A stretch of DNA of 12,621 bases, taken from assembly GCA_002314465.1 (NCBI GenBank), contig DCGA01000063.1:15052-27672 (forward strand), read 5' to 3'. Below the pieces are notes generated by a model that ran no database searches, was not told the origin of the DNA, and was given only the letters and a program-made list of their open reading frames with translations. Numbering within the stretch: position 1 is the stretch's first letter; every line of letters begins with the position of its first letter. The stretch comes from a bacterium UBA1790 (GTDB lineage Bacteria; Bacteroidota; Bacteroidia; Bacteroidales; Muribaculaceae). Position numbers and translations under genes: made by a program. This document shows, one piece after another, positions 1 through 6,940 of the stretch.

Positions 1-1
1 G

Positions 2-1351
2 CTCCCTTTGAGTTATGTGACTACTCTGGGCGGCGTGTGTACGCTCATCGGTACCACCCCTAATCTTGTGGCTGCCGATATCTACAATTCCGAGACCGAC
101 CAAATGCTCGCGTTCACTTCTACGACTATACCCGGACTCTTCTGCCTTTTTGTGGGTATGCTTCTCATAATTGTGTTGCAGCGCTTTTTGCCTAATCGCA
201 AGTGCCCTGAAGAGGCTTTTGAAAGTAGCCAGGACTATACTGCCGAACTCATTATTCCCGCCGACAACGCTCACATAGGCGAAACAGTCGAGGAGGCTGG
301 ACTCATGAATGTGGATGGTGGTAGCCTGGTGGAGATTGTTCGCTTCGATAGTGAGATTATTTCGCCTGTGCCTTCCGATGAATTCCTTCTCGGCAACGAC
401 CATTTGGTCTATTCGGGAAATATCACTAATATCCTTCACCTTCGCAACACCCATGGTTTGGTAAATGCTAATAACTTGGTGTTCAATGCTAAGGATGTTA
501 CATCGCAGAAGCGCAAACTCCAGTTGGCGACTATAGATTTCAACAGCCCCCTCGTAGGGAAGTGCATGAAGGATATCTCGTTCGAGGATCATCACAACGT
601 AATCCTCGTGGCTGTTGCACGCGGTGGTGAGCGCATGAAGGATATTCCTCGCAATATCGTTTTGCGCCCCGGCGACACTTTGTTGTTCGAGGGCTCTAAG
701 TTGTTGCCCGAGAATTTTGTGGGCACACTCAATTTCTTTGACTCGGTCGCATTGCCTCAGTCAAGCGCCAAGACTTTGGCGTCATCTCTTGTGCTCATAG
801 GCATGGTATTGCTGGCAATTTTCCAGATTATGCCGCTGCTCAACAGTTGCATATTGGCGATATTCGTTATGCTCTTGATTCGCTGTCTGTCAATTGAGCA
901 GTTGCAACGCGCCATTAACTGGAAACTGCTTATGGTGTTCGCCGGCTCGGTGTGTTTGGGTAAGGCGATTATTTACACCGGTGTGTCACAGGTTGTCACT
1001 AATCACCTCATGGCATTGCTGGGTAGCAGTCCGCTCGTTTCACTCATTGTGCTGTGTGCCTTTGCTACATTTATAACAGAGTTTATCTCAAATGTATCGG
1101 CAGCGGCTATTCTCATTCCCATTGGTTTATGCACGGCACAGTCTCTGGGTGCCAATCCCATGACCTTCTGCATAGCATTGATGATTAGCATCAGCAGCAG
1201 TTTTGCTACCCCCATTGGTTCCGAGACCAACACGTTCATTTATGGTCCCGGCGGTTATCGTTTCAGCGATTACCTGCGCATTGGTATACCCATGAACATC
1301 GTTATACTCATTGCCAACATCTTTATCACTACTCTCATCTATCCCTTGTGA
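2..1351 (+). CDS. SLC13/DASS-family anion permease with two RCK_C (TrkA-C) domains, 5'-truncated
   Basis: This is an inner-membrane secondary transporter of the divalent anion:Na+ symporter type; family members carry sulfate, dicarboxylates, citrate or phosphate, and the substrate cannot be read here. The reading frame is open to the left edge (codons for Leu-Pro precede the first Ser-Tyr-Val), so the N-terminus lies upstream. Numbering from the TTG at 8, the motif TLIGTTPNLV (12-21) is the first conserved Asn/Thr hairpin signature. A helix lies at about 42-60. Two soluble RCK_C domains follow (about 75-143 and 168-238), each with the P-x-D-x-L/F-x-x-G-D or RPGDTLLFEG type strand. A helical second half (258-447) ends with SSSFATPIGSETNTFIYGPGG, the second substrate signature. 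Full members are near 600 residues, so roughly 150 are missing. The RCK_C pair suggests ligand gating. A hairpin terminator follows 24 bases after the stop. Confidence 0.9.
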   Translation, partial: LPLSYVTTLGGVCTLIGTTPNLVAADIYNSETDQMLAFTSTTIPGLFCLFVGMLLIIVLQRFLPNRKCPEEAFESSQDYTAELIIPADNAHIGETVEEAGLMNVDGGSLVEIVRFDSEIISPVPSDEFLLGNDHLVYSGNITNILHLRNTHGLVNANNLVFNAKDVTSQKRKLQLATIDFNSPLVGKCMKDISFEDHHNVILVAVARGGERMKDIPRNIVLRPGDTLLFEGSKLLPENFVGTLNFFDSVALPQSSAKTLASSLVLIGMVLLAIFQIMPLLNSCILAIFVMLLIRCLSIEQLQRAINWKLLMVFAGSVCLGKAIIYTGVSQVVTNHLMALLGSSPLVSLIVLCAFATFITEFISNVSAAAILIPIGLCTAQSLGANPMTFCIALMISISSSFATPIGSETNTFIYGPGGYRFSDYLRIGIPMNIVILIANIFITTLIYPL

Positions 1352-1375
1352 TGAATTGATGACTGATAGAAACAC

Positions 1376-1406
1376 AAAGCGCAACCAATTTGATTGGCTG
1401 CGCTTT
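1376..1406. terminator. Hairpin terminator between convergent genes
   Basis: A 13-base inverted repeat (AAAGCGCAACCAA at 1376-1388 against TTGGCTGCGCTTT at 1394-1406, one A·C/G·U mispair) encloses a 5-base loop. On the plus strand it ends in TTTTGTT, so it fits the end of the permease transcript. On the minus strand it is followed by TTGTGTTTCT and lies just past the stop of the STAS-kinase gene, so it may serve both directions. Confidence 0.75.
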
Positions 1407-1427
1407 TGTTATCCCGGTTGTTATGCC

Positions 1428-2615
1428 TTAGAATGTGAGACCCTCGTCACACATTTTCTTTATCTCATCCCAGTGGTCGGTGACACGTTCCTTGATAAGG
1501 CCCTTGCACTCGTCTATCCACTCCTGTGGGAATGAATCCGAGAGTGAAAGCCAGTTGAACTTGCGCACATGCGATGCCACTTTTATCTTCTTGCGTATGA
1601 GTTCATATTCCTCATCGGTCTTGTCCTTGAAGTATTCGCGCAATGCGATATCCCACAGTATAAGGCCCTGTTCCTTGGGGAAACCCACCAGCTGTTCAAA
1701 GATATTGGTATCCATGACCGACTGCACATGTGCAAACTCAATGATAGGGTTGCCGTAGCCCACCTCGCCCATGTCGATGAGCATGGGCTCATCGCCTTGC
1801 ATCATCACGTTCTTGGGGTGCAGGTCGCAGTGGAGCAGACAATCTCCTTGGGGGATGGAGCGGTGAATGTAGAGCAGGCGCTCTATGTCTTCCTTGCTGT
1901 AGTATTTTGCGCAATGCAGTAGCGCTTCCTCGTCTACTTGGTGGGTATTGGGTATCGTAGAGTTGTTTTTGTCTACATGGATGGCATGCAGGGTGCTGTA
2001 CAGGTGTCCCATCAGCAGCGAATACTCTTCAAGCCTGTCGGGGTTTTTGCGTATGCAGTTGCTCAGGGTCTCGGCGTTCAGCAGTTCGTACACAAGTCCC
2101 AGGTTGCCGTTGTCGACGCGCACTACGTCAAACGAGATAGCGGTGGGCATACCCAGCACGAAGGCTTCCTTTGCCATCTTTATCTCGCGCGACACTTCGT
2201 CTATGGTTGTACCGTCACGGAATACCTTCACGATTGAGTCTTCGGTCAAGCGATACACTACACCCACTCCGCCGCGGCCTATCTCTTTACAACCTTCAAC
2301 GCTAATGCGGCGCAGTGCTTTCTTTACTTGGATAATCTTGGTAAATCCTGTAATGTCAAACACTTCGTACACACTCGGTTGCGCCTCAATCACCACGAAT
2401 GAGGGGTATTTCTTTCTCAGTGCTAAGATGATGCGGAGGCCCGAACTGGAGATGTAGTCCAGTTGGGATGCGTCAACAACCACCTGCGCAGTCGGGGGTG
2501 TGTTGGCAAGGGCTTGGTTTATTTCATCCTGCACGGTGGTTGCAGCTGCAGTATCAAGGCGTCCCACAAGTTGTAGTGTTGCCGTTCCTTGATTCTCGTT
2601 GAATTTTACTTCCAT
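1428..2615 (-). CDS. STAS domain fused to an aminoglycoside phosphotransferase-like kinase (TIGR02172-type)
   Basis: Cytosolic two-domain protein of 395 residues. Residues 1-105 form a STAS (anti-sigma-factor antagonist) domain with the D-x-S-x-L-D-Y-I-S-S-S-G-L signature (D48 to L60); the serines 56-58 cover the position phosphorylated in SpoIIAA-type antagonists. Residues 108-395 form a protein-kinase-like fold of the choline/aminoglycoside phosphotransferase class: Gly-rich loop GRGGVGVV (113-120), probable ATP lysine K130, catalytic HCDLHPKNV (D264, N269) and metal-binding LIDMGE (D281). All key residues are present, so it is probably active. The kinase resembles the family first defined as Fibrobacter paralogous family TIGR02172, whose substrate is unknown. 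I chose the ATG at 2615 because the upstream in-frame TTG at 2639 lies inside the predicted -7 promoter box. The domains are clear; autophosphorylation of the STAS serine is only an inference. Confidence 0.88.
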   Translation of the reverse strand: MEVKFNENQGTATLQLVGRLDTAAATTVQDEINQALANTPPTAQVVVDASQLDYISSSGLRIILALRKKYPSFVVIEAQPSVYEVFDITGFTKIIQVKKALRRISVEGCKEIGRGGVGVVYRLTEDSIVKVFRDGTTIDEVSREIKMAKEAFVLGMPTAISFDVVRVDNGNLGLVYELLNAETLSNCIRKNPDRLEEYSLLMGHLYSTLHAIHVDKNNSTIPNTHQVDEEALLHCAKYYSKEDIERLLYIHRSIPQGDCLLHCDLHPKNVMMQGDEPMLIDMGEVGYGNPIIEFAHVQSVMDTNIFEQLVGFPKEQGLILWDIALREYFKDKTDEEYELIRKKIKVASHVRKFNWLSLSDSFPQEWIDECKGLIKERVTDHWDEIKKMCDEGLTF

Positions 2616-2636
2616 GCTTCTAAGAATATGATAATG

Positions 2637-2668
2637 CAAAGATAGTACTTTTTTTGCAGTATTCGCAA
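2637..2668 (-). promoter_or_regulatory. Bacteroidota promoter for the STAS-kinase gene
   Basis: Read on the minus strand, TATCTTTG (2637-2644) matches the -7 consensus TAnnTTTG exactly. A TTG (2666-2668) lies 21 bases upstream as a partial -33 TTTG element. The box starts 21 bases before the ATG at 2615 and lies in the 66-base gap after the Vsr stop, so this gene can be transcribed apart from the propeller-Vsr pair. Confidence 0.65.
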
Positions 2669-2681
2669 TGTTTCAGATTAT

Positions 2682-3206
2682 TTAATACGTATCATCGCTG
2701 TCTCCGTAGGTTGGATAGTCTGTTCCCTCAGCCGCAGCAGCGTATGGTTCTTCTATTGCCGGACTCTTATATGGCTTAACTGCAGGCATTTCCAGCAAGC
2801 GGAGCGTCTCCATCAATCGTTCCAACGCGGCTTCACGTCGGTCCTTGCGCGACAGTTCACACTCCCACATCACTATCACCAGCCACCCGCGGCCTTCAAG
2901 TTCACTATGGTTCTTGTAGTCCCTGTCACGGTTGCGGTATATCTTCTCCCGCCAGAATTCGGCATTTGTTTCGGGAAAGTGTTTCTGGCAACTGTGTCCG
3001 TGCCAAAAGCATCCGTTGATAAACACTGCCACCTTCAGCCGGCCTATCACTATATCGGGTTTGCCGGGCAAGTCCTTGCGATGTAACCTGTAACGGTAGC
3101 CTTGCGACCACAGGTAACGGCGCACAATCATCTCGGGGCGGGTGTTCTTCGCCCTGATGCGGCTCATGCACTTGTGCCGCTGTTGTGCCGTCATCTTGTC
3201 GACCAT
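2682..3206 (-). CDS. vsr: Very short patch repair (Vsr) DNA mismatch endonuclease
   Basis: Vsr nicks 5' to the T of T:G mismatches that arise when 5-methylcytosine deaminates. The 174-residue protein aligns almost position for position with the E. coli enzyme from memory. N-terminal NTRPE has E25. The catalytic aspartate is D51 in LPGKPDIVI. The core motif GCFWHGHSC supplies C66, F67, W68, H69, H71 and C73. C116 in WECEL completes the zinc site with C66, H71 and C73. The H64 of E. coli is N64 here, as I recall for many Bacteroidota Vsr proteins. Family members are usually 135-160 residues; this one has an extra acidic, Tyr/Asp/Ser-rich tail (about 146-174) that looks disordered. It starts 6 bases after the propeller stop, so the two are probably co-transcribed. 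No cytosine methyltransferase gene is in the window, although vsr usually sits beside one. Confidence 0.93.
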   Translation of the reverse strand: MVDKMTAQQRHKCMSRIRAKNTRPEMIVRRYLWSQGYRYRLHRKDLPGKPDIVIGRLKVAVFINGCFWHGHSCQKHFPETNAEFWREKIYRNRDRDYKNHSELEGRGWLVIVMWECELSRKDRREAALERLMETLRLLEMPAVKPYKSPAIEEPYAAAAEGTDYPTYGDSDDTY

Positions 3207-3212
3207 GGTGTG

Positions 3213-4706
3213 TTATTTCTTACGGGAACGTATGTATGCCACGGCGATGATGAGGAGCAGCAGTCCTCCGGCAAGCCACCACATGTGGTCCTTGACCCAT
3301 GAGGCGTCTATGCTGGGCATTGCCGTTGGTGTATCTTTTTCGCCTTGGATGGTCTCGGTACTGTCGGCGGGCTCTTTGTATGTGTTTTCGGGCTCGCTTG
3401 ATACCTCGGGCTCGGCATATTCCACCTTGTAGAGGTTTACCGCGTTACCGCCGCCTCCGGGGCGTCCCTGTGATGTTACAACTACAAAACTGCCGTCGCT
3501 CGATATGTGCAGACCCACGGGATAAGAGTCTACCGTAATCTGCGCTATTGCCTTCATGGTGCGTGTATCAACCACATAAAGCGCACTTGCCGAGTTGCAG
3601 GCCGCAAACACGTAGTTGCCGCTGGGCGATGCCTCGATGGTGCGGGCTCCGCCACCCACCTGGCACACTTCCCAACCGTGTACGTTAATGCTCATGCCGT
3701 TGCGGCTCTCAATGGCCTTCTTTATAGTGTCAAGGGGCAGACGACACACCAGACCGGCAGCATTACAGCTGGCATAGAGGTAATTGTTCTTTACGATGAG
3801 GTGGCGCGCATTGCTTATGCCGCCCATCTTGCCTATGTATTGGCGGGTTTTCATATCAATCACGGCTATACCGCCGCCTCCCATGCAGCCCACGAGCAGA
3901 TAGCGGTCGTCGGGCATGAACACTGTGCCGCGCAGAAGCAAGCCGCTGTTGTTGTCGCGGTTGACCGATGAGGTGAGCGAGAAGTTGAGCTGCAACTCGT
4001 GGTCAATTACCACATAGGGCAGGTGATGCCACTTGGTGGGGTCGCTGTCGCTCACGTCAATCAGGCCCACGGTGTTGTTACCCCAGTGGGTTACGGCAAC
4101 GATGCGGCTGTCGTGCGATGCGACAACCATCTTGGGGAGCGGACCGGTTTCCATCATGCGCACGATGCTGTCGGTGCGTGTATCGATAATAGCTATTGCG
4201 CTGGGGTCTTGTGCGTTGATGTCAAATGTGCGACGATAATAGGGCACCCACAGGTAGCGGCCGCCATGCGAGAATGCACTTTCCACGGGTTTGCCGTAGA
4301 ACTCGCGTGTCGCTCCGTCGGGATAGTGGGTGAACTTATAGTATCCGCTGGGGGTGTTCCACAACGGGCCTTGACCCGAGGTGAAATGGTGCTTTATGAC
4401 TTTTACCTTCTTGTTGGTTTTCATGTCATACACCACCGTTGCACAGCCCTCAAGTGAGTTGACATAATAGCGGCTTCCGTCGGGGTGGAAGTTCACCGAC
4501 TTTGGCGAGTGTATGTCCACATCGCGGGTTGCGGTGTCGCTATAGTTGAAGTTCTGTTTTTTTCCGATGCACGTTATGGTGATTTTCCCGTCGCTGCTGG
4601 TGACTTTTTCGCCTATGTGTGAGTGACGCACGGGCGGTTCGGCTAAAGCCGAAAATGCAGTGAAAGCAATTACAGAAAGTGCAATCAGAAGGTTCTTTTT
4701 CATCAT
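3213..4706 (-). CDS. Secreted YVTN/YncE-like beta-propeller protein with C-terminal membrane anchor
   Basis: Predicted periplasmic protein of 497 residues. A Sec signal peptide (MMKK, then a hydrophobic core, with a cleavage-like FSALA|EPP at 22/23) leads into a beta-propeller. Blade-like repeats of the form hydrophobic-x-P-D/S-G-x-Y-h-h-V ... h-x-h-h-D-x-R/K-T are visible near 69-104, 143-185, 191-220, 260-292, 297-325, 354-390 and 396-430. A Pro/Glu/Thr/Ser-rich linker (431-468) then leads to one membrane helix (about 476-492) and a basic RSRKK end, so the propeller is likely tethered to the inner membrane, facing the periplasm. Such propellers bind proteins or ligands; no catalytic motif is visible and the function is unknown. 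The ATG at 4706 begins the signal peptide; an in-frame start at 4844 would run through the promoter region. ATG at 4703 is equally possible. It is the first gene of a block with vsr. Confidence 0.85.
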   Translation of the reverse strand: MMKKNLLIALSVIAFTAFSALAEPPVRHSHIGEKVTSSDGKITITCIGKKQNFNYSDTATRDVDIHSPKSVNFHPDGSRYYVNSLEGCATVVYDMKTNKKVKVIKHHFTSGQGPLWNTPSGYYKFTHYPDGATREFYGKPVESAFSHGGRYLWVPYYRRTFDINAQDPSAIAIIDTRTDSIVRMMETGPLPKMVVASHDSRIVAVTHWGNNTVGLIDVSDSDPTKWHHLPYVVIDHELQLNFSLTSSVNRDNNSGLLLRGTVFMPDDRYLLVGCMGGGGIAVIDMKTRQYIGKMGGISNARHLIVKNNYLYASCNAAGLVCRLPLDTIKKAIESRNGMSINVHGWEVCQVGGGARTIEASPSGNYVFAACNSASALYVVDTRTMKAIAQITVDSYPVGLHISSDGSFVVVTSQGRPGGGGNAVNLYKVEYAEPEVSSEPENTYKEPADSTETIQGEKDTPTAMPSIDASWVKDHMWWLAGGLLLLIIAVAYIRSRKK

Positions 4707-4734
4707 ATGAAAGGTTTTTTTGTTTAATTTTTCA

Positions 4735-4765
4735 CAAAGATAATGCAAAAGTTGGTTTTGGTAAA
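4735..4765 (-). promoter_or_regulatory. Bacteroidota promoter for the propeller-vsr operon
   Basis: On the minus strand TATCTTTG (4735-4742) is an exact TAnnTTTG -7 box. TTTA (4762-4765), one mismatch from the -33 TTTG, lies 19 bases upstream. The ATG at 4706 is 28 bases downstream of the box. The -33 element overlaps the region used by the divergent promoter. Confidence 0.7.
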
Positions 4766-4784
4766 GAAATATTCTGTATCTTTG
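4757..4784 (+). promoter_or_regulatory. Bacteroidota promoter for the mannosyltransferase-pyrC-ATPase operon
   Basis: TTTG (4757-4760) followed 16 bases later by TATCTTTG (4777-4784) matches both -33 and -7 elements, although the spacing is slightly short; a second TTG at 4752-4754 gives a 22-base spacing. The box ends 34 bases before the ATG at 4819. The leader is A/T-rich without a clear Shine-Dalgarno sequence, as is usual in this phylum. Confidence 0.72.
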
Positions 4785-4818
4785 TAACTTTAGAAAGAAA
4801 ATAACTGATTTTTTATAT

Positions 4819-5580
4819 ATGAAATCTGACAGCGTAGTTATCATTCCTACCTACAACGAGAAGGAGAACATCGAGAAAATGATCGAGACTGTACTCGCTA
4901 TTGAGGAGCATCAGTTCGACTTACTCATTATTGATGACAACTCACCCGACGGCACCGGCGATATCGTTGATGCTATCGTGGCGCGCGAGGAGCGTGTCAA
5001 CATCTTGCACCGTACTGGCAAACTGGGTCTGGGCACTGCCTATATCACTGGCTTCAAGTGGGCGCTTGAGAACGGTTATGAGTATATCATCGAGATGGAT
5101 GCCGATTTCTCTCACCCGCCACGCAAACTGCTTGAACTGCAGGATGCTTGTGCCAACAAGGGCGCTCATGTTGCTGTGGGCTCGCGCTATCTCACTGGCG
5201 TGAATGTGGTTAACTGGCCCATGGGTCGTGTGCTCATGTCTTACTATGCATCGGCCTATGTGCGCATCGTTACCGGACTCAAGGTGCGCGATACCACTGC
5301 AGGATTCGTGTGCTACCGCCGCGAGGTGCTCGAGGCTATGGACCTCGATGCCATCGAGTTCAAGGGCTACGCGTTCCAAATCGAGATGAAGTTCACTGCT
5401 TATCGCATGGGCTTTACCATCCAGGAGGTTCCCATCGTTTTCGTCAACCGTGTTCTCGGCACCAGCAAGATGAATTCAAGTATCTTCGGCGAGGCCGTTT
5501 TCGGGGTTATGAAACTGCGTTTCGAGGCAATCTTCGGTTCTAAGAAATTCCGTCGCCGCGACAAGCAACTCAAGGCATAA
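4819..5580 (+). CDS. GT2 polyprenol-phosphate mannose synthase (DPM1-like)
   Basis: Family 2 glycosyltransferase, 253 residues, expected to move a sugar (mannose in DPM1/Ppm1 relatives) from a GDP-sugar to undecaprenyl/polyprenyl phosphate at the cytosolic face of the inner membrane, giving a lipid-linked donor for glycan assembly. Visible motifs: VVIIPTYNEKENI (6-18), IIDDNSPDGTGD (37-48), the DXD-type metal site EMDADFSHPP (92-101), GSRY (121-124), DTTAGF (158-163) and RVLGTSKM (211-218). The length matches single-domain bacterial DPM1 homologues that lack the C-terminal helices of the longer forms. The C-terminus is strongly basic (KKFRRRDKQLKA), suited to membrane association. It is the first gene of the operon; dihydroorotase follows after 12 bases. 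The sugar specificity is from family knowledge, not from the sequence. Confidence 0.9.
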   Translation: MKSDSVVIIPTYNEKENIEKMIETVLAIEEHQFDLLIIDDNSPDGTGDIVDAIVAREERVNILHRTGKLGLGTAYITGFKWALENGYEYIIEMDADFSHPPRKLLELQDACANKGAHVAVGSRYLTGVNVVNWPMGRVLMSYYASAYVRIVTGLKVRDTTAGFVCYRREVLEAMDLDAIEFKGYAFQIEMKFTAYRMGFTIQEVPIVFVNRVLGTSKMNSSIFGEAVFGVMKLRFEAIFGSKKFRRRDKQLKA

Positions 5581-5592
5581 TCATTTATACAC

Positions 5593-6930
5593 ATGGAGCT
5601 TATTCACAACGGCACTATAGTAAACGAAAACCTCGCTAAGCGGGGTTTTATCGTCGTTAACGGCGGTTTCATCGCCCGTGTTGGCGAGGGTGATGCACCA
5701 CAGGAACTCATCGAGGTGTGCGACACGGTTACCGATGTGCAAGGCGCATACATCATCCCCGGTGTTATCGACGATCATGTGCACATGCGTGAGCCGGGTC
5801 TCACCCACAAGGCTACCATCGCAAGCGAGAGCCGTGCGGCGGTGGCGGGTGGTATCACGTCGTTTATGGATATGCCCAATGTTAAGCCCACTACGACTAC
5901 CGTCGAGGCTATCAACGACAAGATGGAGCGTGCCGCCCAGTCTTCTCTGGCAAATTATAGTTTCTACATAGGTGCTACCAACGACAACATGGACCAACTC
6001 CGTGCAGCCGACTATAGCCGCGTGTGCGGTGTTAAGGCGTTCATGGGTTCGTCTACCGGCGGAATGTTGGTTAACGATGCTGCGGCTTTACGCCGCATCT
6101 TCAGCGAAACCAAGGCTGTGGTTGCCGTGCATTGCGAGGACGAGGATATCATCGCCCGCAATCGCCAGGCTCTGGTCGATGAGCGCGGAGACGACCTCCC
6201 CGTGACCATGCACACTGCCATTCGCAGCGAGGAGGCTTGCTACAAGAGCACCAAGCGCGCCGTTGATTTGGCTCGCGAGTGTGGAACCCGTTTGCACGTT
6301 CTCCATGTGTCTACCGCTAAAGAACTTGGTCTTTTCAAGCAGGGCGACAAGAAGATTACATGTGAGGCCTGTGTGGGACATTTGTGGTTCAGCGATAAGG
6401 ACTACGACCGTCTGGGCAATCGCATCAAGGTTAACCCCTCAATCAAGACCGAGGCCGACCGTGAGGCTTTGCGCAGGGCTGTTGCCTCGGGACTGATAAG
6501 CGTAGTGGCTACCGATCACGCACCTCATTTGCTCTCCGAGAAGGAGGGTAACTGCATTACCGCAGCATCGGGAATGCCCATGGCACAGTTTTTGCTACCT
6601 ACCATGATGGAACTTGTCGAGCAAGGCGTATTCAGCGTTGAGACTGTCGTGGAACGTCTTTGCCATGCTCCGGCAAGGGTATTCGGCATTGACCGCCGCG
6701 GTTTCCTTCGTGCCGGGTATTATGCCGACATCGCTATTGTTAAACGCACCGAGGAGCCTCACATGGTTACCGACGACGATGTGCTATCGTTGTGCCAGTG
6801 GACTCCGCTTACAGGCACACAGTTGCACCACAGCGTTGTAATGACCTATGTCAACGGTCATCGCGCTTGGGATAACGGTTCCGTAAATGAAGAGATAAAT
6901 AGCCGCCCACTCAAGTTTGTGCGGAAATAA
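5593..6930 (+). CDS. pyrC: Dihydroorotase, type I-like
   Basis: Cytosolic amidohydrolase of 445 residues for the third step of de novo pyrimidine synthesis: cyclisation of N-carbamoyl-L-aspartate to L-dihydroorotate. The metal and substrate motif DDHVHMREPG supplies H62, H64, R66 and E67. VKAFMGSSTG carries K148 at the place where hydantoinase-like relatives hold the carboxylated bridging lysine. HCED gives H180, HVLHVST gives H238, and VATDHAPH gives D308 with H309 and H312. The length is that of the long type I enzymes rather than the roughly 350-residue E. coli type. The motifs are intact, so it should be active. It sits 12 bases behind the mannosyltransferase and 10 bases ahead of the ATPase; the pairing with a polyprenol-phosphate mannose synthase is one I recall from other Bacteroidales. 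No other pyr gene is nearby. Confidence 0.95.
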   Translation: MELIHNGTIVNENLAKRGFIVVNGGFIARVGEGDAPQELIEVCDTVTDVQGAYIIPGVIDDHVHMREPGLTHKATIASESRAAVAGGITSFMDMPNVKPTTTTVEAINDKMERAAQSSLANYSFYIGATNDNMDQLRAADYSRVCGVKAFMGSSTGGMLVNDAAALRRIFSETKAVVAVHCEDEDIIARNRQALVDERGDDLPVTMHTAIRSEEACYKSTKRAVDLARECGTRLHVLHVSTAKELGLFKQGDKKITCEACVGHLWFSDKDYDRLGNRIKVNPSIKTEADREALRRAVASGLISVVATDHAPHLLSEKEGNCITAASGMPMAQFLLPTMMELVEQGVFSVETVVERLCHAPARVFGIDRRGFLRAGYYADIAIVKRTEEPHMVTDDDVLSLCQWTPLTGTQLHHSVVMTYVNGHRAWDNGSVNEEINSRPLKFVRK

Positions 6931-6940
6931 AATATTGAAA

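Noticed and set aside
2616..2639. Longer STAS-kinase start at TTG 2639
   Set aside because: The TTG is part of the -7 promoter box (2637-2644), so it would lie upstream of the transcript start; ATG 2615 begins the STAS domain properly.
3507..4457. Two plus-strand open frames of about 150 residues within the propeller gene
   Set aside because: Low-information His/Val/Ala-rich translations opposite a gene with a signal peptide and propeller blades; no promoter or start context.
1428..4706. Vsr, STAS-kinase and propeller considered as a defence island
   Set aside because: No methyltransferase, helicase, restriction subunit, integrase or toxin is present, the STAS-kinase has its own promoter, and flanking genes are housekeeping.
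4707..4844. Longer start of the propeller protein at 4844
   Set aside because: It would overlap the divergent mannosyltransferase start and both promoters, and would bury the signal peptide behind 46 residues.
6917..6940. ATPase start at TTG 6917 overlapping pyrC
   Set aside because: The added eight residues are not family-like; the ATG at 6941 follows an A-rich leader and begins the usual N-terminal domain.
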